From: Prochlorothrix hollandica PCC 9006 = CALU 1027
GTDB lineage: Bacteria > Cyanobacteriota > Cyanobacteriia > Prochlorotrichales > Prochlorotrichaceae
Assembly (NCBI RefSeq): GCF_000332315.1
Contig: NZ_KB235933.1
Span: 1,057,021-1,121,020, forward strand
Direction: 5' to 3'
DNA length: 64,000 nt
This document shows positions 7,831-16,306 of this stretch, one piece after another. The position numbers were made by a program, and so were the translations under genes. How positions within the stretch are numbered: the stretch's first letter is position 1; each line of letters begins with the position of its first letter. Below the pieces are notes generated by a model. The model ran no database searches and was not told where the DNA came from. It was given only the letters and a program-made list of their open reading frames with translations.

Positions 7831-9801
7831 ATGATTGTTACAACCCAGAATTCTACTGTACCGCCGACCACGGCACCGCTGACCACCGCCGCGATCGCCC
7901 CCGCGAGCCTCACCTATGAAGGGCCGGAAGAGGTGTTAGTCAAAACCCCCATCCTGTTGCAGGGCCGCTACGATCGCGCCACGATCGATGATTTAACCCT
8001 GATGGCGGAAGACCAATGTACCTTCCAAATTTCCCTGGATCCCGCCACAGGTCAATGGACTTCTAACTTAGATGAGGGATTTTACACCGCAGGATCCCGC
8101 TGGCTCCGGCTTCAGGGTCATAATGCCACGGGACAGGTGATCAGTGAGCAGGTGATTCACCTTACCGTCAGTTCCGAACCCCTGAGCGTGGGGCAGGCAG
8201 TGCAGGTGCATATTCTCCAAGACACCCTGTTTAAGGTGTTGCCCTTGGATTCTTCGGTGCTGAACGATCGCCAACTCTTGCCCTTGAAAGCGGGCCAGTC
8301 CTTGGCGGTCGATCGCTATGGCTACACCGATGGCTATCTGCGGCTGGAACTGCCCACGGATCTGGGGAAACTGGGGCGGGTGGGCTATGTGGATGCGGCC
8401 CAGGTTACCTTGACCAAGGGGCGGGAACGGTTGCCGGTGGACGGGGATCAGCAGACCGTCATTTTGCCGGGACCGGTGCAGGTGCAGGTGTTGCAGGATA
8501 CCTGGCTCAAAACCCAGCCCCTGGATTCCGCCCATGTAGCCCCCTCCCAGCGCTGTCGTCTCCAGCGGGGCCAACAGTTGATGGCGTTCAGCTATGGGTG
8601 TCAGCGGGGCCACTTCCGCCTCAGTTTGCCGGTGGCCAGTTTCCAGCCCCAAGCCTTTTGTGCTGATCAGGTCAGTCCCCATCCGGTCAGCATCAACGGT
8701 CACAGCACAGATATTGCCCCTGGTGGATCCGATCGAGGGGTTTATCCCAGTAATGGCGATCGCCCTGGGGATGGGGGGATCGATCGTGGCGGCAGTCAGT
8801 CCAGTAACGGTCATGCTGGGGGTAATGCTGGGGGTAACCCGGATAATGGTTCCACCCCTGGGGCTGGTGTGACTCCGGCTGGGGTTACTCCGGCTGGTGT
8901 TACTCCGGCCCACCAACCCCTAGACTTTCCCCTCTATGTCCCCTGGACCCATGTGCAACTGAGCCAAGGGGTGCGGGAAATTCCCTTTGATCCCGATGCT
9001 CTGACCCTGACGGTCACCCAGGATTCTGTGTTTAAAAAGTGGCCGGTCAACCGCAGTAACTTGCGGGAGGGGGAATATTGCTCATTGCCCCAGGGATCGG
9101 TCTATGGGTTGCTGGGCTATAGCCCCACCGGGGAGCATGTCAAGGTGGCCTTCACGGAGAATCTGCCCGGTTTTGGCAATGCGGGCTATTGCTTGCGACA
9201 CCAGATCCAGGTGCGGCGGGGGGTCCAGGGGGTGGATTTAGGGGCGGTGCAGGTGGAGCTGAATGTGCCATCGGTGGCCCAAATTCCTAGTCAGGGGGAA
9301 GGAGTCCAGGGGGGAGTCTTGGCGGCGATCGCCATGACCCTGGCCTATCACGGGGTCCGTTCCCAGCGGCCCACCCAGTCCCTGGTGGAAGAGCTATACC
9401 AGGACTGTCAACAGCGCTATGGTTCTCCCCGCTATTTAGACAGTTCCCTGGTGGTGCGCCTGGTGCAACGCTATGGCTTTGAAGCCAGTTTCAGCACCAA
9501 TCACACCTGGGGACAGGTGCGCCAACGCATTAGCCAAGGTCAGCCGGTGGTGGTGGAAAGTTACTGCACCCACCAAGGCCATGGTCTCTGCATCATTGGC
9601 TTCACCCCTACGGGCTATGTGGTCAATGATCCCTGGGGCAATGCCCTACGGGGGTATCGCGATCGCCGAGGCTCCAAGGTGTTTTACTCCCATGCCTATC
9701 TCCATCAAATGTGTCGCCTGGGGGGGCAGGGTCAGATTGGCGCGTATTTCATTGCCCCAGGGGGTTCCGATAAGGTGGTGGCGGCGCGATCGCGGCAGTA
9801 G
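7831..9801 (+). CDS. Multi-domain protein with SH3-like repeats and a C39-like domain lacking the catalytic Cys
   Basis: This large protein (656 residues from this ATG) begins with an Ig-like segment and has three related modules of SH3-like appearance: VQVHILQDTLFKVLPLDSS, VQVQVLQDTWLKTQPLDSA and LTLTVTQDSVFKKWPVNRS. A Gly/Asn-rich linker with TPAGV repeats precedes the last module. The C-terminal ~180 residues resemble the papain-like C39-type fold (VPSVAQIP...AAIAMTLAYHG, HQGHGLCIIGF, VVNDPWGN). The His and Asp positions are present, but the segment where the nucleophilic Cys should sit reads GEGVQGGVLAAIAM, with no Cys. It is probably a binding or structural protein, not a peptidase. No signal peptide is visible. 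An ATG at 7795 is possible, but this one follows AGGGA. Confidence 0.75.
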   Translation: MIVTTQNSTVPPTTAPLTTAAIAPASLTYEGPEEVLVKTPILLQGRYDRATIDDLTLMAEDQCTFQISLDPATGQWTSNLDEGFYTAGSRWLRLQGHNATGQVISEQVIHLTVSSEPLSVGQAVQVHILQDTLFKVLPLDSSVLNDRQLLPLKAGQSLAVDRYGYTDGYLRLELPTDLGKLGRVGYVDAAQVTLTKGRERLPVDGDQQTVILPGPVQVQVLQDTWLKTQPLDSAHVAPSQRCRLQRGQQLMAFSYGCQRGHFRLSLPVASFQPQAFCADQVSPHPVSINGHSTDIAPGGSDRGVYPSNGDRPGDGGIDRGGSQSSNGHAGGNAGGNPDNGSTPGAGVTPAGVTPAGVTPAHQPLDFPLYVPWTHVQLSQGVREIPFDPDALTLTVTQDSVFKKWPVNRSNLREGEYCSLPQGSVYGLLGYSPTGEHVKVAFTENLPGFGNAGYCLRHQIQVRRGVQGVDLGAVQVELNVPSVAQIPSQGEGVQGGVLAAIAMTLAYHGVRSQRPTQSLVEELYQDCQQRYGSPRYLDSSLVVRLVQRYGFEASFSTNHTWGQVRQRISQGQPVVVESYCTHQGHGLCIIGFTPTGYVVNDPWGNALRGYRDRRGSKVFYSHAYLHQMCRLGGQGQIGAYFIAPGGSDKVVAARSRQ

Positions 9802-9833
9802 ACTGCCGGGGTCGAGTACAACTCGCCAACCCT

Positions 9834-10071
9834 CCTGGGAGAGCCGACTTGTAGTCGGCTTTGGGTCGAGTGCAACTCGACCATCCCAGGGCGAGGGCCA
9901 CTCGCCAATCCTCCTGGGAGAGCCGACTTGTAGTCGGCTTTGGGTCGAGTGCAACTCGACCATCCCAGGGCGAGGGCCACTCGCCAATCCTCCTGGGAGA
10001 GCCGACTTGTAGTCGGCTTTGGGTCGAGTGCAACTCGACCATCCCAGGGCGAGTACAACTCGCCAATCCTC
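9834..10071. repeat. 79-bp tandem array, three palindromes per unit
   Basis: Three units of exactly 79 bases (starting 9834, 9913 and 9992) are followed by a partial one. Each unit contains three hairpins in series: AGCCGACTTGTAGTCGGCT, GGGTCGAGTGCAACTCGACC and GGGCGAGGGCCACTCGCC. Units 1 and 2 are nearly identical. It lies between convergent genes (7831-9801 plus, 10110-10688 minus). Confidence 0.9.
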
Positions 10072-10109
10072 CGGGGAGATGGGCTTCAGGAGACTAGTAG
10101 GGGTTTCCC

Positions 10110-10688
10110 TTAGGTTTGATGGCGGAACCGGCCCAAGAGTCGGTAGGCCGGGAAACCCAGGTACAACCCATTCAGCAACAGCAGCAATAGCCGCAGCCAG
10201 GGAGCCGTGACACTGGGCCACAGCATCACGCTTGCCCCCAGCACTAGACAGGACTCCCCCAGGGCGACCCAGGGACCATGGTGGCGGGGATCCCAGTAGG
10301 AGAGGGGGCTGATGAACCGATAGCGACTGAAGGGCAGAAAGTGGCAATGGGCATCGTCATGGTGCACCGGCAGATCCAGCAGGTCATGGAGCACCATGCT
10401 CAGCCCCAGCACTACCCCCGCTGAACTATGGCACAGAGCCGCCCCCAGGGCACCCAGCAGGGCCAGGGGAATGGAATGGACGAGGGCCGTCCAGGTGTAC
10501 CAAAAGGGGGAATAGTAGGTCTCGCCCCAGAGGGTAGCATCGTCTTGGCGCAACACTCCTTTCGCCCAGCCATAGAGAATGAAAATGGGCAGGTCGGGTA
10601 ACACGGCACCCAGAACAATAACGGAAGCCAAGGGGGTGTGGGGCAATAGCAGCGCCACATTCAAAACAGCATGACTGGGGGTTTTCAT
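10110..10688 (-). CDS. YdjM-like membrane-bound putative metal-dependent hydrolase
   Basis: This is a 192-residue membrane protein. The N-terminus MKTPSHAVLN, the GAVLPDLPIF segment, the polar centre MVLHDLLDLPVHHDDAHCHFLP and the later YWDPRHHG are His/Asp-rich, as in the YdjM/metal-dependent hydrolase family of inner-membrane proteins. Four or five hydrophobic helices surround these. The family's activity is not well established, so hydrolase is only a family label. I chose the ATG giving MKTPSHAV; an upstream in-frame start adds 23 residues that run into the neighbouring gene's tail. The gene lies 37 bases downstream of the Pro-rich membrane protein on the same strand. Confidence 0.7.
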   Translation of the reverse strand: MKTPSHAVLNVALLLPHTPLASVIVLGAVLPDLPIFILYGWAKGVLRQDDATLWGETYYSPFWYTWTALVHSIPLALLGALGAALCHSSAGVVLGLSMVLHDLLDLPVHHDDAHCHFLPFSRYRFISPLSYWDPRHHGPWVALGESCLVLGASVMLWPSVTAPWLRLLLLLLNGLYLGFPAYRLLGRFRHQT

Positions 10689-10725
10689 GGGGCAAGGGGC
10701 AGGGCAAGCTAGGAGTGAGCAACAG

Positions 10726-11799
10726 CTAGGGATTAGCAAAGGTGTTGATTTGACCATTGCCGATCGGTTGACCCGGCACCAGGGGGGTGGTTACAGGGGT
10801 ATTGAGGTTGCTGGGGTTGCTGGGATTATTGGGGTTACTGGGGTTCAGGCCGGGAAATCCCGGTTGGATCGATTCTTGGCCGGGGACAGAGCCGGGTAAG
10901 GTGCCGGGATAGGTCGGAGCGGTTGTCCCTGGGTAGGCTCCGGGAGTGTTTCGGGATAAACCACTGGGGTTGGGCAGCGGGGGGACAAGACCCCGGTTGA
11001 GGGTAGGGGTGAGGGGAGCCGGGTAGGGTTGGGCTAGTCCGGCAGGGGGCTGGGGAATCTGGGGGCTGGTGGGGTAGGGACTGGTGGGATAAGAACCGGT
11101 GGGATAAGAACCGGTGGGGTAGGAATTGCCATAGGGGTTAGCGATCGCCGCCGTGCCTAGTTTGGGGGCAGGGGGAGCCGCAGCCCCAGCGGTAGTCAGG
11201 CCCGTCTCAGGGAGGGGAGACAGAAAAGATTGGGGGGTGGCAAAGGGGGAGCCGGTGGGCGGGGCCAGGTCCGGGGCGGAGTCGGATCCAGGGTCAGCCA
11301 GGGTGATGCTGGGCAGGGAAGCCGTGGCTAGATTCAGGGGGACGGCGGGGCTAGGGGATCGAGCATCCAAACCCAGGAACCCACTGGCTAGGGCGGGGGC
11401 ATTGTCCTCTGGAGACAGCAGTAAGCTGCCTGCTGTGACGCTGGATAATTCGGGGATCAGGGAGGGAAAGGTGGATTCGGTGGCCGGGTCGGATAGGTCC
11501 AAGGTGGGGGCATTATCGCGGAAGCTGGTTTGGCGTTGAGCGGTGCGGCTATTTTTGCCCAATTCCTTGAGCAGTACGTCTAAATTGTCGATTTCGGCGG
11601 CGATCGCTAAAGTATCCGTACTGAGGCGATCGGCCTCGCCGCCCCCACTTTGATCAACGCTAAAAGACTTCCGGGGCTGATATAGCCACAACCCCCCAAA
11701 CAACAGCAGCAAGCCCAAGCCCATGGCACTGAGCCAAACCCAAGGCTGTTCCAACCAAGACAGGGGGGAGGGGGAACGGGGAGGGGAGGGTTGAGCCAT
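10726..11799 (-). CDS. Single-pass membrane protein with long Pro/Ser/Gly-rich tail
   Basis: This 357-residue protein is not recognised. Residues 18-41 (PWVWLSAMGLGLLLLFGGLWLY) form one membrane helix. It is followed by a helical acidic stretch (DTLAIAAEIDNLDVLLKELGKNS), then ~250 residues of low-complexity Pro/Ser/Gly/Asn sequence with short repeats (SYPTGSYPTGSYPTSPYPTS; NPSNPNNPSNPSNLN). The tail is probably disordered and may span the cell envelope. The repeats are encoded by near-identical 9- to 15-base units and are likely to vary in length between strains. It sits between the phosphodiesterase and the YdjM-like gene, all on the minus strand. Confidence 0.65.
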   Translation of the reverse strand: MAQPSPPRSPSPLSWLEQPWVWLSAMGLGLLLLFGGLWLYQPRKSFSVDQSGGGEADRLSTDTLAIAAEIDNLDVLLKELGKNSRTAQRQTSFRDNAPTLDLSDPATESTFPSLIPELSSVTAGSLLLSPEDNAPALASGFLGLDARSPSPAVPLNLATASLPSITLADPGSDSAPDLAPPTGSPFATPQSFLSPLPETGLTTAGAAAPPAPKLGTAAIANPYGNSYPTGSYPTGSYPTSPYPTSPQIPQPPAGLAQPYPAPLTPTLNRGLVPPLPNPSGLSRNTPGAYPGTTAPTYPGTLPGSVPGQESIQPGFPGLNPSNPNNPSNPSNLNTPVTTPLVPGQPIGNGQINTFANP

Positions 11800-11847
11800 G
11801 GTGCTGTACCAGGAAAGGGCGGGAGCTAGAGTGTTGGATCTGAGGAG

Positions 11848-13248
11848 TCAAACCGGCCAGACTTTGCCCCGCAGTCCAGGGGGTGGGGTAATGCCGAAGC
11901 GGTGGCAGAGGGTGGGGACCACATCATAAAGCTGTGCCCCCGTCAGCACCTGTCCCCCCTGGGGGCGTTGGGGATCATGGTAGATCACTAGGCCCAAGGG
12001 GGCATGGTTGGCATCATCGGGTCCCGTGTCGTTCTCCACGGTGTAGAGGGTGTTATGGCCGACACTTCCCACCGATCGCCATGCTAAATTATCGAAATAC
12101 ACCAATAAATCTGGAGCGATACCGCGAACTCTTTGGTAAATAGCCTGGGGCTTATAAGCGTTACTACTTAAAGCATTGCCCTGGGCATCGGGGAGGGCTT
12201 CTAGGCGGCTTGCCAGTTCGTTGCGCAGGCGATCGTAATCCGCCATGGGAACAATGCCCTCCGGTTCTCGCCCCTGGACATTGAGGAAAACCCGGCCATA
12301 GTAGCCCCCCGCTCCCCAGGCTTGGGTGCGGCTCCAATCCACCGCCACCTGATCCAGGGGTCGCGGCTCCGTTGGGTTTTCCTTCAGCACCAAATAGCCC
12401 TCCTGGATCAGCCACTCATTGAGGCAAATGCCCCCCATCAAGGGCTGGGCACCATGGTCCGACACCACCAGCACCACGGTTTCCGGGCTGCATTGGGCCA
12501 GCAAGTCCCCCACCCGCTGATCCACTTGGCAATAGTAGTCATGGATGGCGTTGGCATAGGGATCCTGGGGTTGGTGTTGGGGATGGCGGGGATCCATGGG
12601 CTTCCAGAAGGCATGGTGAATGCGATCGACCCCCATATCCACCAGCATCAGAAAATCGGGGTGATCCTGGTGCAGCAGCTTTTCCGCAAGGCTGAACCGT
12701 TGTTGGCAGAGGGCATAGAGGTTGTCCAGAATTTGGGCCTTGTCCTCCGATCGAAACTCCGGCACATCCAACATAAACGCCGGCATCCACTGCCGGATCT
12801 GGTTCCCCAACTCCGGGGGATGGGTGAAGGGGGTATCCAGGTTGGGGGTGAGGAAACAGGACACCTGGCTCCCTGACACGGGACGCGGGGGCGAGGTACC
12901 CGGGACGCTGAGGGTGGCCACAGTCCAGCCCGCCTCCCCCAACAGATCCCAGAGGCGGGGCACCTTGACGGCGCGACCATCGGAAATGGCCATGGTGTGA
13001 TAGCCCCGATCGCGGCGGTTGCGGAACCCGTAGATCCCCAACTCCCCCGGATCCCGACCGCTCATCATGCAACTCCAGGCGGGCACGGTAATGGCGGGAA
13101 TACTGCTTTCTAAACGGCCATAGCTGCCCTGATCCATCAGGCGGGAGAGGTGCGGCAGATCCGATCGCCACTGGTCAAACACCAGATCGGGGGCCATGCA
13201 ATCCAGACCAATGATCAGCAGGCGGGGAGTTGGAGCGGCATCGGTCAC
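11848..13248 (-). CDS. Alkaline phosphatase-superfamily phosphodiesterase
   Basis: This is a 466-residue enzyme of the type I phosphodiesterase/nucleotide pyrophosphatase branch. The metal-binding start is LLIIGLDCMAPDLVF, the nucleophile region is AITVPAWSCMMSGRDPGELGIYGF, and further metal ligands are in MLVDMGVDRIHHAFW and VVVSDHGAQPLMG. The substrate is unknown; related bacterial proteins act on nucleotide or lipid-linked phosphodiesters. The start codon is GTG at 13248, directly abutting the TAG stop of the Hlip gene, so translation of the two is probably coupled. No signal peptide is visible, which suggests a cytoplasmic enzyme. Confidence 0.85.
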   Translation of the reverse strand: MTDAAPTPRLLIIGLDCMAPDLVFDQWRSDLPHLSRLMDQGSYGRLESSIPAITVPAWSCMMSGRDPGELGIYGFRNRRDRGYHTMAISDGRAVKVPRLWDLLGEAGWTVATLSVPGTSPPRPVSGSQVSCFLTPNLDTPFTHPPELGNQIRQWMPAFMLDVPEFRSEDKAQILDNLYALCQQRFSLAEKLLHQDHPDFLMLVDMGVDRIHHAFWKPMDPRHPQHQPQDPYANAIHDYYCQVDQRVGDLLAQCSPETVVLVVSDHGAQPLMGGICLNEWLIQEGYLVLKENPTEPRPLDQVAVDWSRTQAWGAGGYYGRVFLNVQGREPEGIVPMADYDRLRNELASRLEALPDAQGNALSSNAYKPQAIYQRVRGIAPDLLVYFDNLAWRSVGSVGHNTLYTVENDTGPDDANHAPLGLVIYHDPQRPQGGQVLTGAQLYDVVPTLCHRFGITPPPGLRGKVWPV

Positions 13249-13467
13249 CTAACGCACCCCCATCCAGGTTAGAAAGTCTTGGCCCGTGACGAGTTCCAGG
13301 AGGATCAGGGCAATGATGCCCACCATGGCAAAGCGGCCATTGATCCGTTCTGCGTAGGCGGTCCACCCAAAACCGGGCTGGGGATCTGAGACGGGTTCGG
13401 GGGTGGGCACCGGGGGCGTGGCAGTTTCGAGGGGGGGGGTTTGCAAATCGTCGCTCATGGCAGGCAA
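13249..13467 (-). CDS. High-light-inducible protein (Hlip), chlorophyll a/b-binding-like
   Basis: This single-helix chlorophyll-binding protein has 72 residues. The signature AERINGRFAMVGIIALILLELVTGQ lies in the helix at residues 39-63, with Glu40, Asn43 and Arg45 as the expected pigment and ion-pair residues. Hlips protect photosystem II assembly and bind free chlorophyll under high light. The Pro-rich N-terminal 30 residues are variable in this family. It is immediately followed by the phosphodiesterase start (no spacer), an uncommon partner. Upstream are 9-base tandem repeats (AACCCAGT-type, 13564-13590) and no clear light-response element that I can identify. Confidence 0.93.
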   Translation of the reverse strand: MPAMSDDLQTPPLETATPPVPTPEPVSDPQPGFGWTAYAERINGRFAMVGIIALILLELVTGQDFLTWMGVR

Positions 13468-13631
13468 TCGTAAAAGGGGCTAAGGGAACTGGTGACTAGG
13501 GTCTTGACTGGGTTCTGGCCAGGGTTGCTGATGAACGTTGCTGATGAACAGAGTTCACAAGGCAACCCAGTAACCCAGTAACCCAGTAACACGTTAACAG
13601 GCATTGCTAACGAACGTCAGTCGGGGTGGGG

Positions 13632-14960
13632 TTAAAGATGGTGGGGATAGTGGCGGGCAATGAGAACCAAGAAATCTCCGGCTTGGGTGGGGGTATGGGC
13701 TTCTGGATTCACCATTACCTTGCGTTCATAGTCTTTGCCCCGTTCGATCGCCACCAAAATAGCCCCGTGGCCTTCCTGCAAGTGGCGCGAGATCCCCAGG
13801 AACGACTGACCCGCCCAGCCATCGGGCAAGGGCAACTTATAAAACTGGTTCCCCGTCTGCACCGTTAACAGTTCCGCTAAGACTTCTACGGCCCCTAAAT
13901 TCCGGGCGGACGTGGCAATTAAATGGCCCGCCAACTCATCGGTGATCACCACATCTTCCACCCCCGCCACCCGCAATTGCACATTATTTTTGCGATCGAG
14001 CAACTGGGCACAGGTATAAATCACCGGATTAAGCTTTTCAATGGTTAAGGCCGCTAACACCGTCCGGGCATCCCGATCCTGGTCGCTGCGGGGGTGGGTG
14101 GAATCCGCCAACAAAATGGCCCTGGAAGCGTGGTAAATCCCCACATTTTCCAACACATCCAGGGTGGTATAGTCCCCCTGGAAAAAGTAGAGCCGGGACT
14201 GATCAACGTGGCGCAATTCCCGTTCCGCCAGTTCCACACTTTCCGCCACCACTACGATCGGCAACTGCCGCAACATGGCATCTGCCTGCAACTCTTCAAT
14301 GAGCAGGTGACCGCTGCGGTTCCAACCACAAATGACCATGTGCTCTTGCAGTTCATCCAGTTCCAAAAGCCGCACCTCCATCACCGTTTTCAGTCGCTGC
14401 ATCATCACCGCCGACACCACCCCCGTGAAGACTGCAAACATGGTAAGCCCCCCGGTGACCACCAACAGGGCCATGAAGCGACCGGCATCGGTGCGGGGTT
14501 GGACACCCACTGGCTCCGCTGACACCAGGGTAAAGAAGCTCCACCACAGGGATTCACTGAGGGAGTCAAAGTTTTCGTTTTGTCGCCCCTCCAGCAGGTA
14601 CATTCCCAGGGCACCCACCAACACAATCAGCCCCACCACCAGCAACAACCCCAGTTGGGATCCTAGGGTGGTGGCTAGGGTATAGGAGAAACGGCTAATG
14701 CTGCGGTTGACCAAGATTCCCACCCGCAACAGCCGCAGGAGCCGCAACAGCCGCAGGATGCGAAAGGCGGGAGACACCGGCAGGATTGCCACAATATCCA
14801 GCCAATACTGCCGGAAAAATCGCTTTTTTCGCCGTGCGATGCCATAGCGGATCAGCAACTCCACCATGAAGACGGTGGAGATCAGACGATCGACATACTG
14901 AAACAGCCCTGAATTCCATTCGCCCACCCCCACCCCCACCTCCAACACCACCAGGCTCAC
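13632..14960 (-). CDS. Voltage-gated-type ion channel with RCK/TrkA-N domain; start codon unclear
   Basis: This looks like a potassium-type channel subunit. The N-terminal part has an S2-S4-like block with repeated Arg (RILRLLRLLRLLRVGILVNRSISRF), then a pore region (SESLWWSFFTLVSAEPVGV) whose filter is not the standard TVGYG. From about residue 205 comes a TrkA-N/RCK nucleotide-binding fold (HMVICGWNRSGHLLIEEL) and a TrkA-C-like end. The annotated GTG falls inside the first membrane helix. The frame remains open ~60 codons upstream with convincing sequence (PWIEQLDRLIHAPATELALI), but that stretch holds no ATG, GTG or TTG before the TGA at 15141. The real start may be CTG/ATT, or there is a frameshift. 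The gene follows the DUF3386 gene. Confidence 0.8.
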   Translation of the reverse strand: MSLVVLEVGVGVGEWNSGLFQYVDRLISTVFMVELLIRYGIARRKKRFFRQYWLDIVAILPVSPAFRILRLLRLLRLLRVGILVNRSISRFSYTLATTLGSQLGLLLVVGLIVLVGALGMYLLEGRQNENFDSLSESLWWSFFTLVSAEPVGVQPRTDAGRFMALLVVTGGLTMFAVFTGVVSAVMMQRLKTVMEVRLLELDELQEHMVICGWNRSGHLLIEELQADAMLRQLPIVVVAESVELAERELRHVDQSRLYFFQGDYTTLDVLENVGIYHASRAILLADSTHPRSDQDRDARTVLAALTIEKLNPVIYTCAQLLDRKNNVQLRVAGVEDVVITDELAGHLIATSARNLGAVEVLAELLTVQTGNQFYKLPLPDGWAGQSFLGISRHLQEGHGAILVAIERGKDYERKVMVNPEAHTPTQAGDFLVLIARHYPHHL

Positions 14961-15123
14961 GGAGATCAGAATTAACAGGATCAGGGCTAACTCGGTGGCA
15001 GGGGCATGGATCAGGCGATCCAGTTGCTCAATCCAAGGACTGCGGGGCTGCTGCTGGGCAAGCCCCGTAAGGGATAACCCCCGCCGCTGGTTGGTCAGGT
15101 TGAGGGATTGGGGAAAGGGACTT

Positions 15124-15864
15124 TTAGGCTGTTTCAGGGGTCAAAAGCTCAAAATCAGAGAAGGTAAATTCCTGGGTCACCGCACCGTCAGGGGTGGCGC
15201 TGGTGATGCGTCGTTGGCTCAGTAAATAATATCCCCCTACTTCGGTGTAGAGGTCCTCAAATTCGCTGCGGCCTCCCTTGGCTTCCCCAGTTTGGGGATC
15301 ATGGTACACGGAATCATAGCGGTGGGATAGATAACCCGCGCCGGTGTCATGGCTGCTGAAGGTGTTGATGGTGACCACCACCCCATGGATGTGGCGATGG
15401 ACGAGGCACACTTCCTGGTTGCGAATTTTGTAGCGATCGCCCTCAGCCTTGCCCCCCATCAAAATTTCTAGGGCACCGCTGTCATCGGTTTCCCCCAAGC
15501 GGAAGGTGTTGTGGCCGTGGGTTTCCTCGAAGGTGCGGCGAACCCGGTGGATGGCGACTTCGTGGAGTTGTCCATGGACGGTTTGGCGGGCAGTTTCGTC
15601 GTCAATGCCGGTGACGGAGGGTTTAAACTTGGCGGTGACTTCTGCATGACCGGTAACGCTGTCGTCTCCCTGGCGATAGGTGACGGTGGCGCGGTAGCCA
15701 GGGAAGTTTTTATCCCAGGTGTAGCGGTTTTCGTAGGCGGCGCGAAATAGGTCTTGGGCGCTGGTGTCTTGGGCGCTGGTGTCTTGGGCGCTGGTGTCTT
15801 GGGCGCTGGTATCTTGGGCGCTGGTGTCTGGGGTGCTGGTGTCTTGAGTCTGGACACTTACCAT
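15124..15864 (-). CDS. DUF3386 family protein with N-terminal TSAQD repeats
   Basis: This 246-residue protein belongs to a cyanobacterial family of unknown function. The conserved part starts at LFRAAYENRYTWDKNFPGYRA and runs through HEVAIHRVRRTFEETHG, the GDRYKI region, VVVTINTFSSHDTGAGYLSHRYDSVYHD and a FSDFELL end. Before it is a tandem peptide (TSAQD five times after an imperfect first unit) encoded by 15-base repeats. The repeats lie between the start codon and the domain and keep frame, so they change only a flexible leader. No membrane segment is present. It precedes the ion channel gene on the same strand and may be co-transcribed with it. Confidence 0.85.
   Translation of the reverse strand: MVSVQTQDTSTPDTSAQDTSAQDTSAQDTSAQDTSAQDLFRAAYENRYTWDKNFPGYRATVTYRQGDDSVTGHAEVTAKFKPSVTGIDDETARQTVHGQLHEVAIHRVRRTFEETHGHNTFRLGETDDSGALEILMGGKAEGDRYKIRNQEVCLVHRHIHGVVVTINTFSSHDTGAGYLSHRYDSVYHDPQTGEAKGGRSEFEDLYTEVGGYYLLSQRRITSATPDGAVTQEFTFSDFELLTPETA
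15753..15845. repeat. 15-bp coding tandem repeat
   Basis: About six copies of TTGGGCGCTGGTGTC lie inside the start of the DUF3386 gene, encoding TSAQD units. Because 15 is divisible by three, gain or loss of units keeps the frame. Confidence 0.9.
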
Positions 15865-16306
15865 GGTTCTTCCTCTTGTCTAGGGGGATTTATGGGGCTG
15901 GGTAGGATGGGATCCGGGCAATCCCCCAGATCCAACTGTGTTGTTCCCCTAGGGTAGCGCTTTCCCGGTTCCTTAGGCTATGGGGTCGCGGTGAAACCGG
16001 GTCATTGCCCCCACCCTGTCTCCACCGATCCCTTCCGTCCCATCTGCACCCTCTGCACCAGGACTGAGTACCTCACAAAATTTGCCAGAACCTCACACCA
16101 CCGGGAGGGTCAGGAAACCTGACCCCTACATCGGCCCAAACCCGGTAGGAGTGGAGAAACCCCGCCCAAGGCAGACTCTTTTGTCAGTCAATCAGGTATC
16201 GGAGCTTGAGCTAATCCCCAGCTTTACCTACCCCCGATCGCTAGGCTCCTGATACCTTAAAGGTGACACTTCGTTGGTCCCTCCTCTGAATGTATGGCTT
16301 GAATCT
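15865..16306. other. Intergenic spacer with palindrome
   Basis: This 440-base divergent spacer lies between the DUF3386 gene (minus) and the DUF262 gene (plus). It holds a palindrome AGGGTCAGGAAACCTGACCCCT at 16106-16127, whose core recurs at 56949-56974. I see no gene and no convincing promoter. Confidence 0.5.

Noticed and set aside
8068-8916. Long minus-strand frame in the C39-like gene
   Set aside because: The plus-strand product has recurring domains; the minus frame is a composition artefact.
9834-10071. CRISPR-like array
   Set aside because: The repeated unit is continuous: there are no variable spacers between constant repeats, and each unit is made of three hairpins. No cas genes are near.
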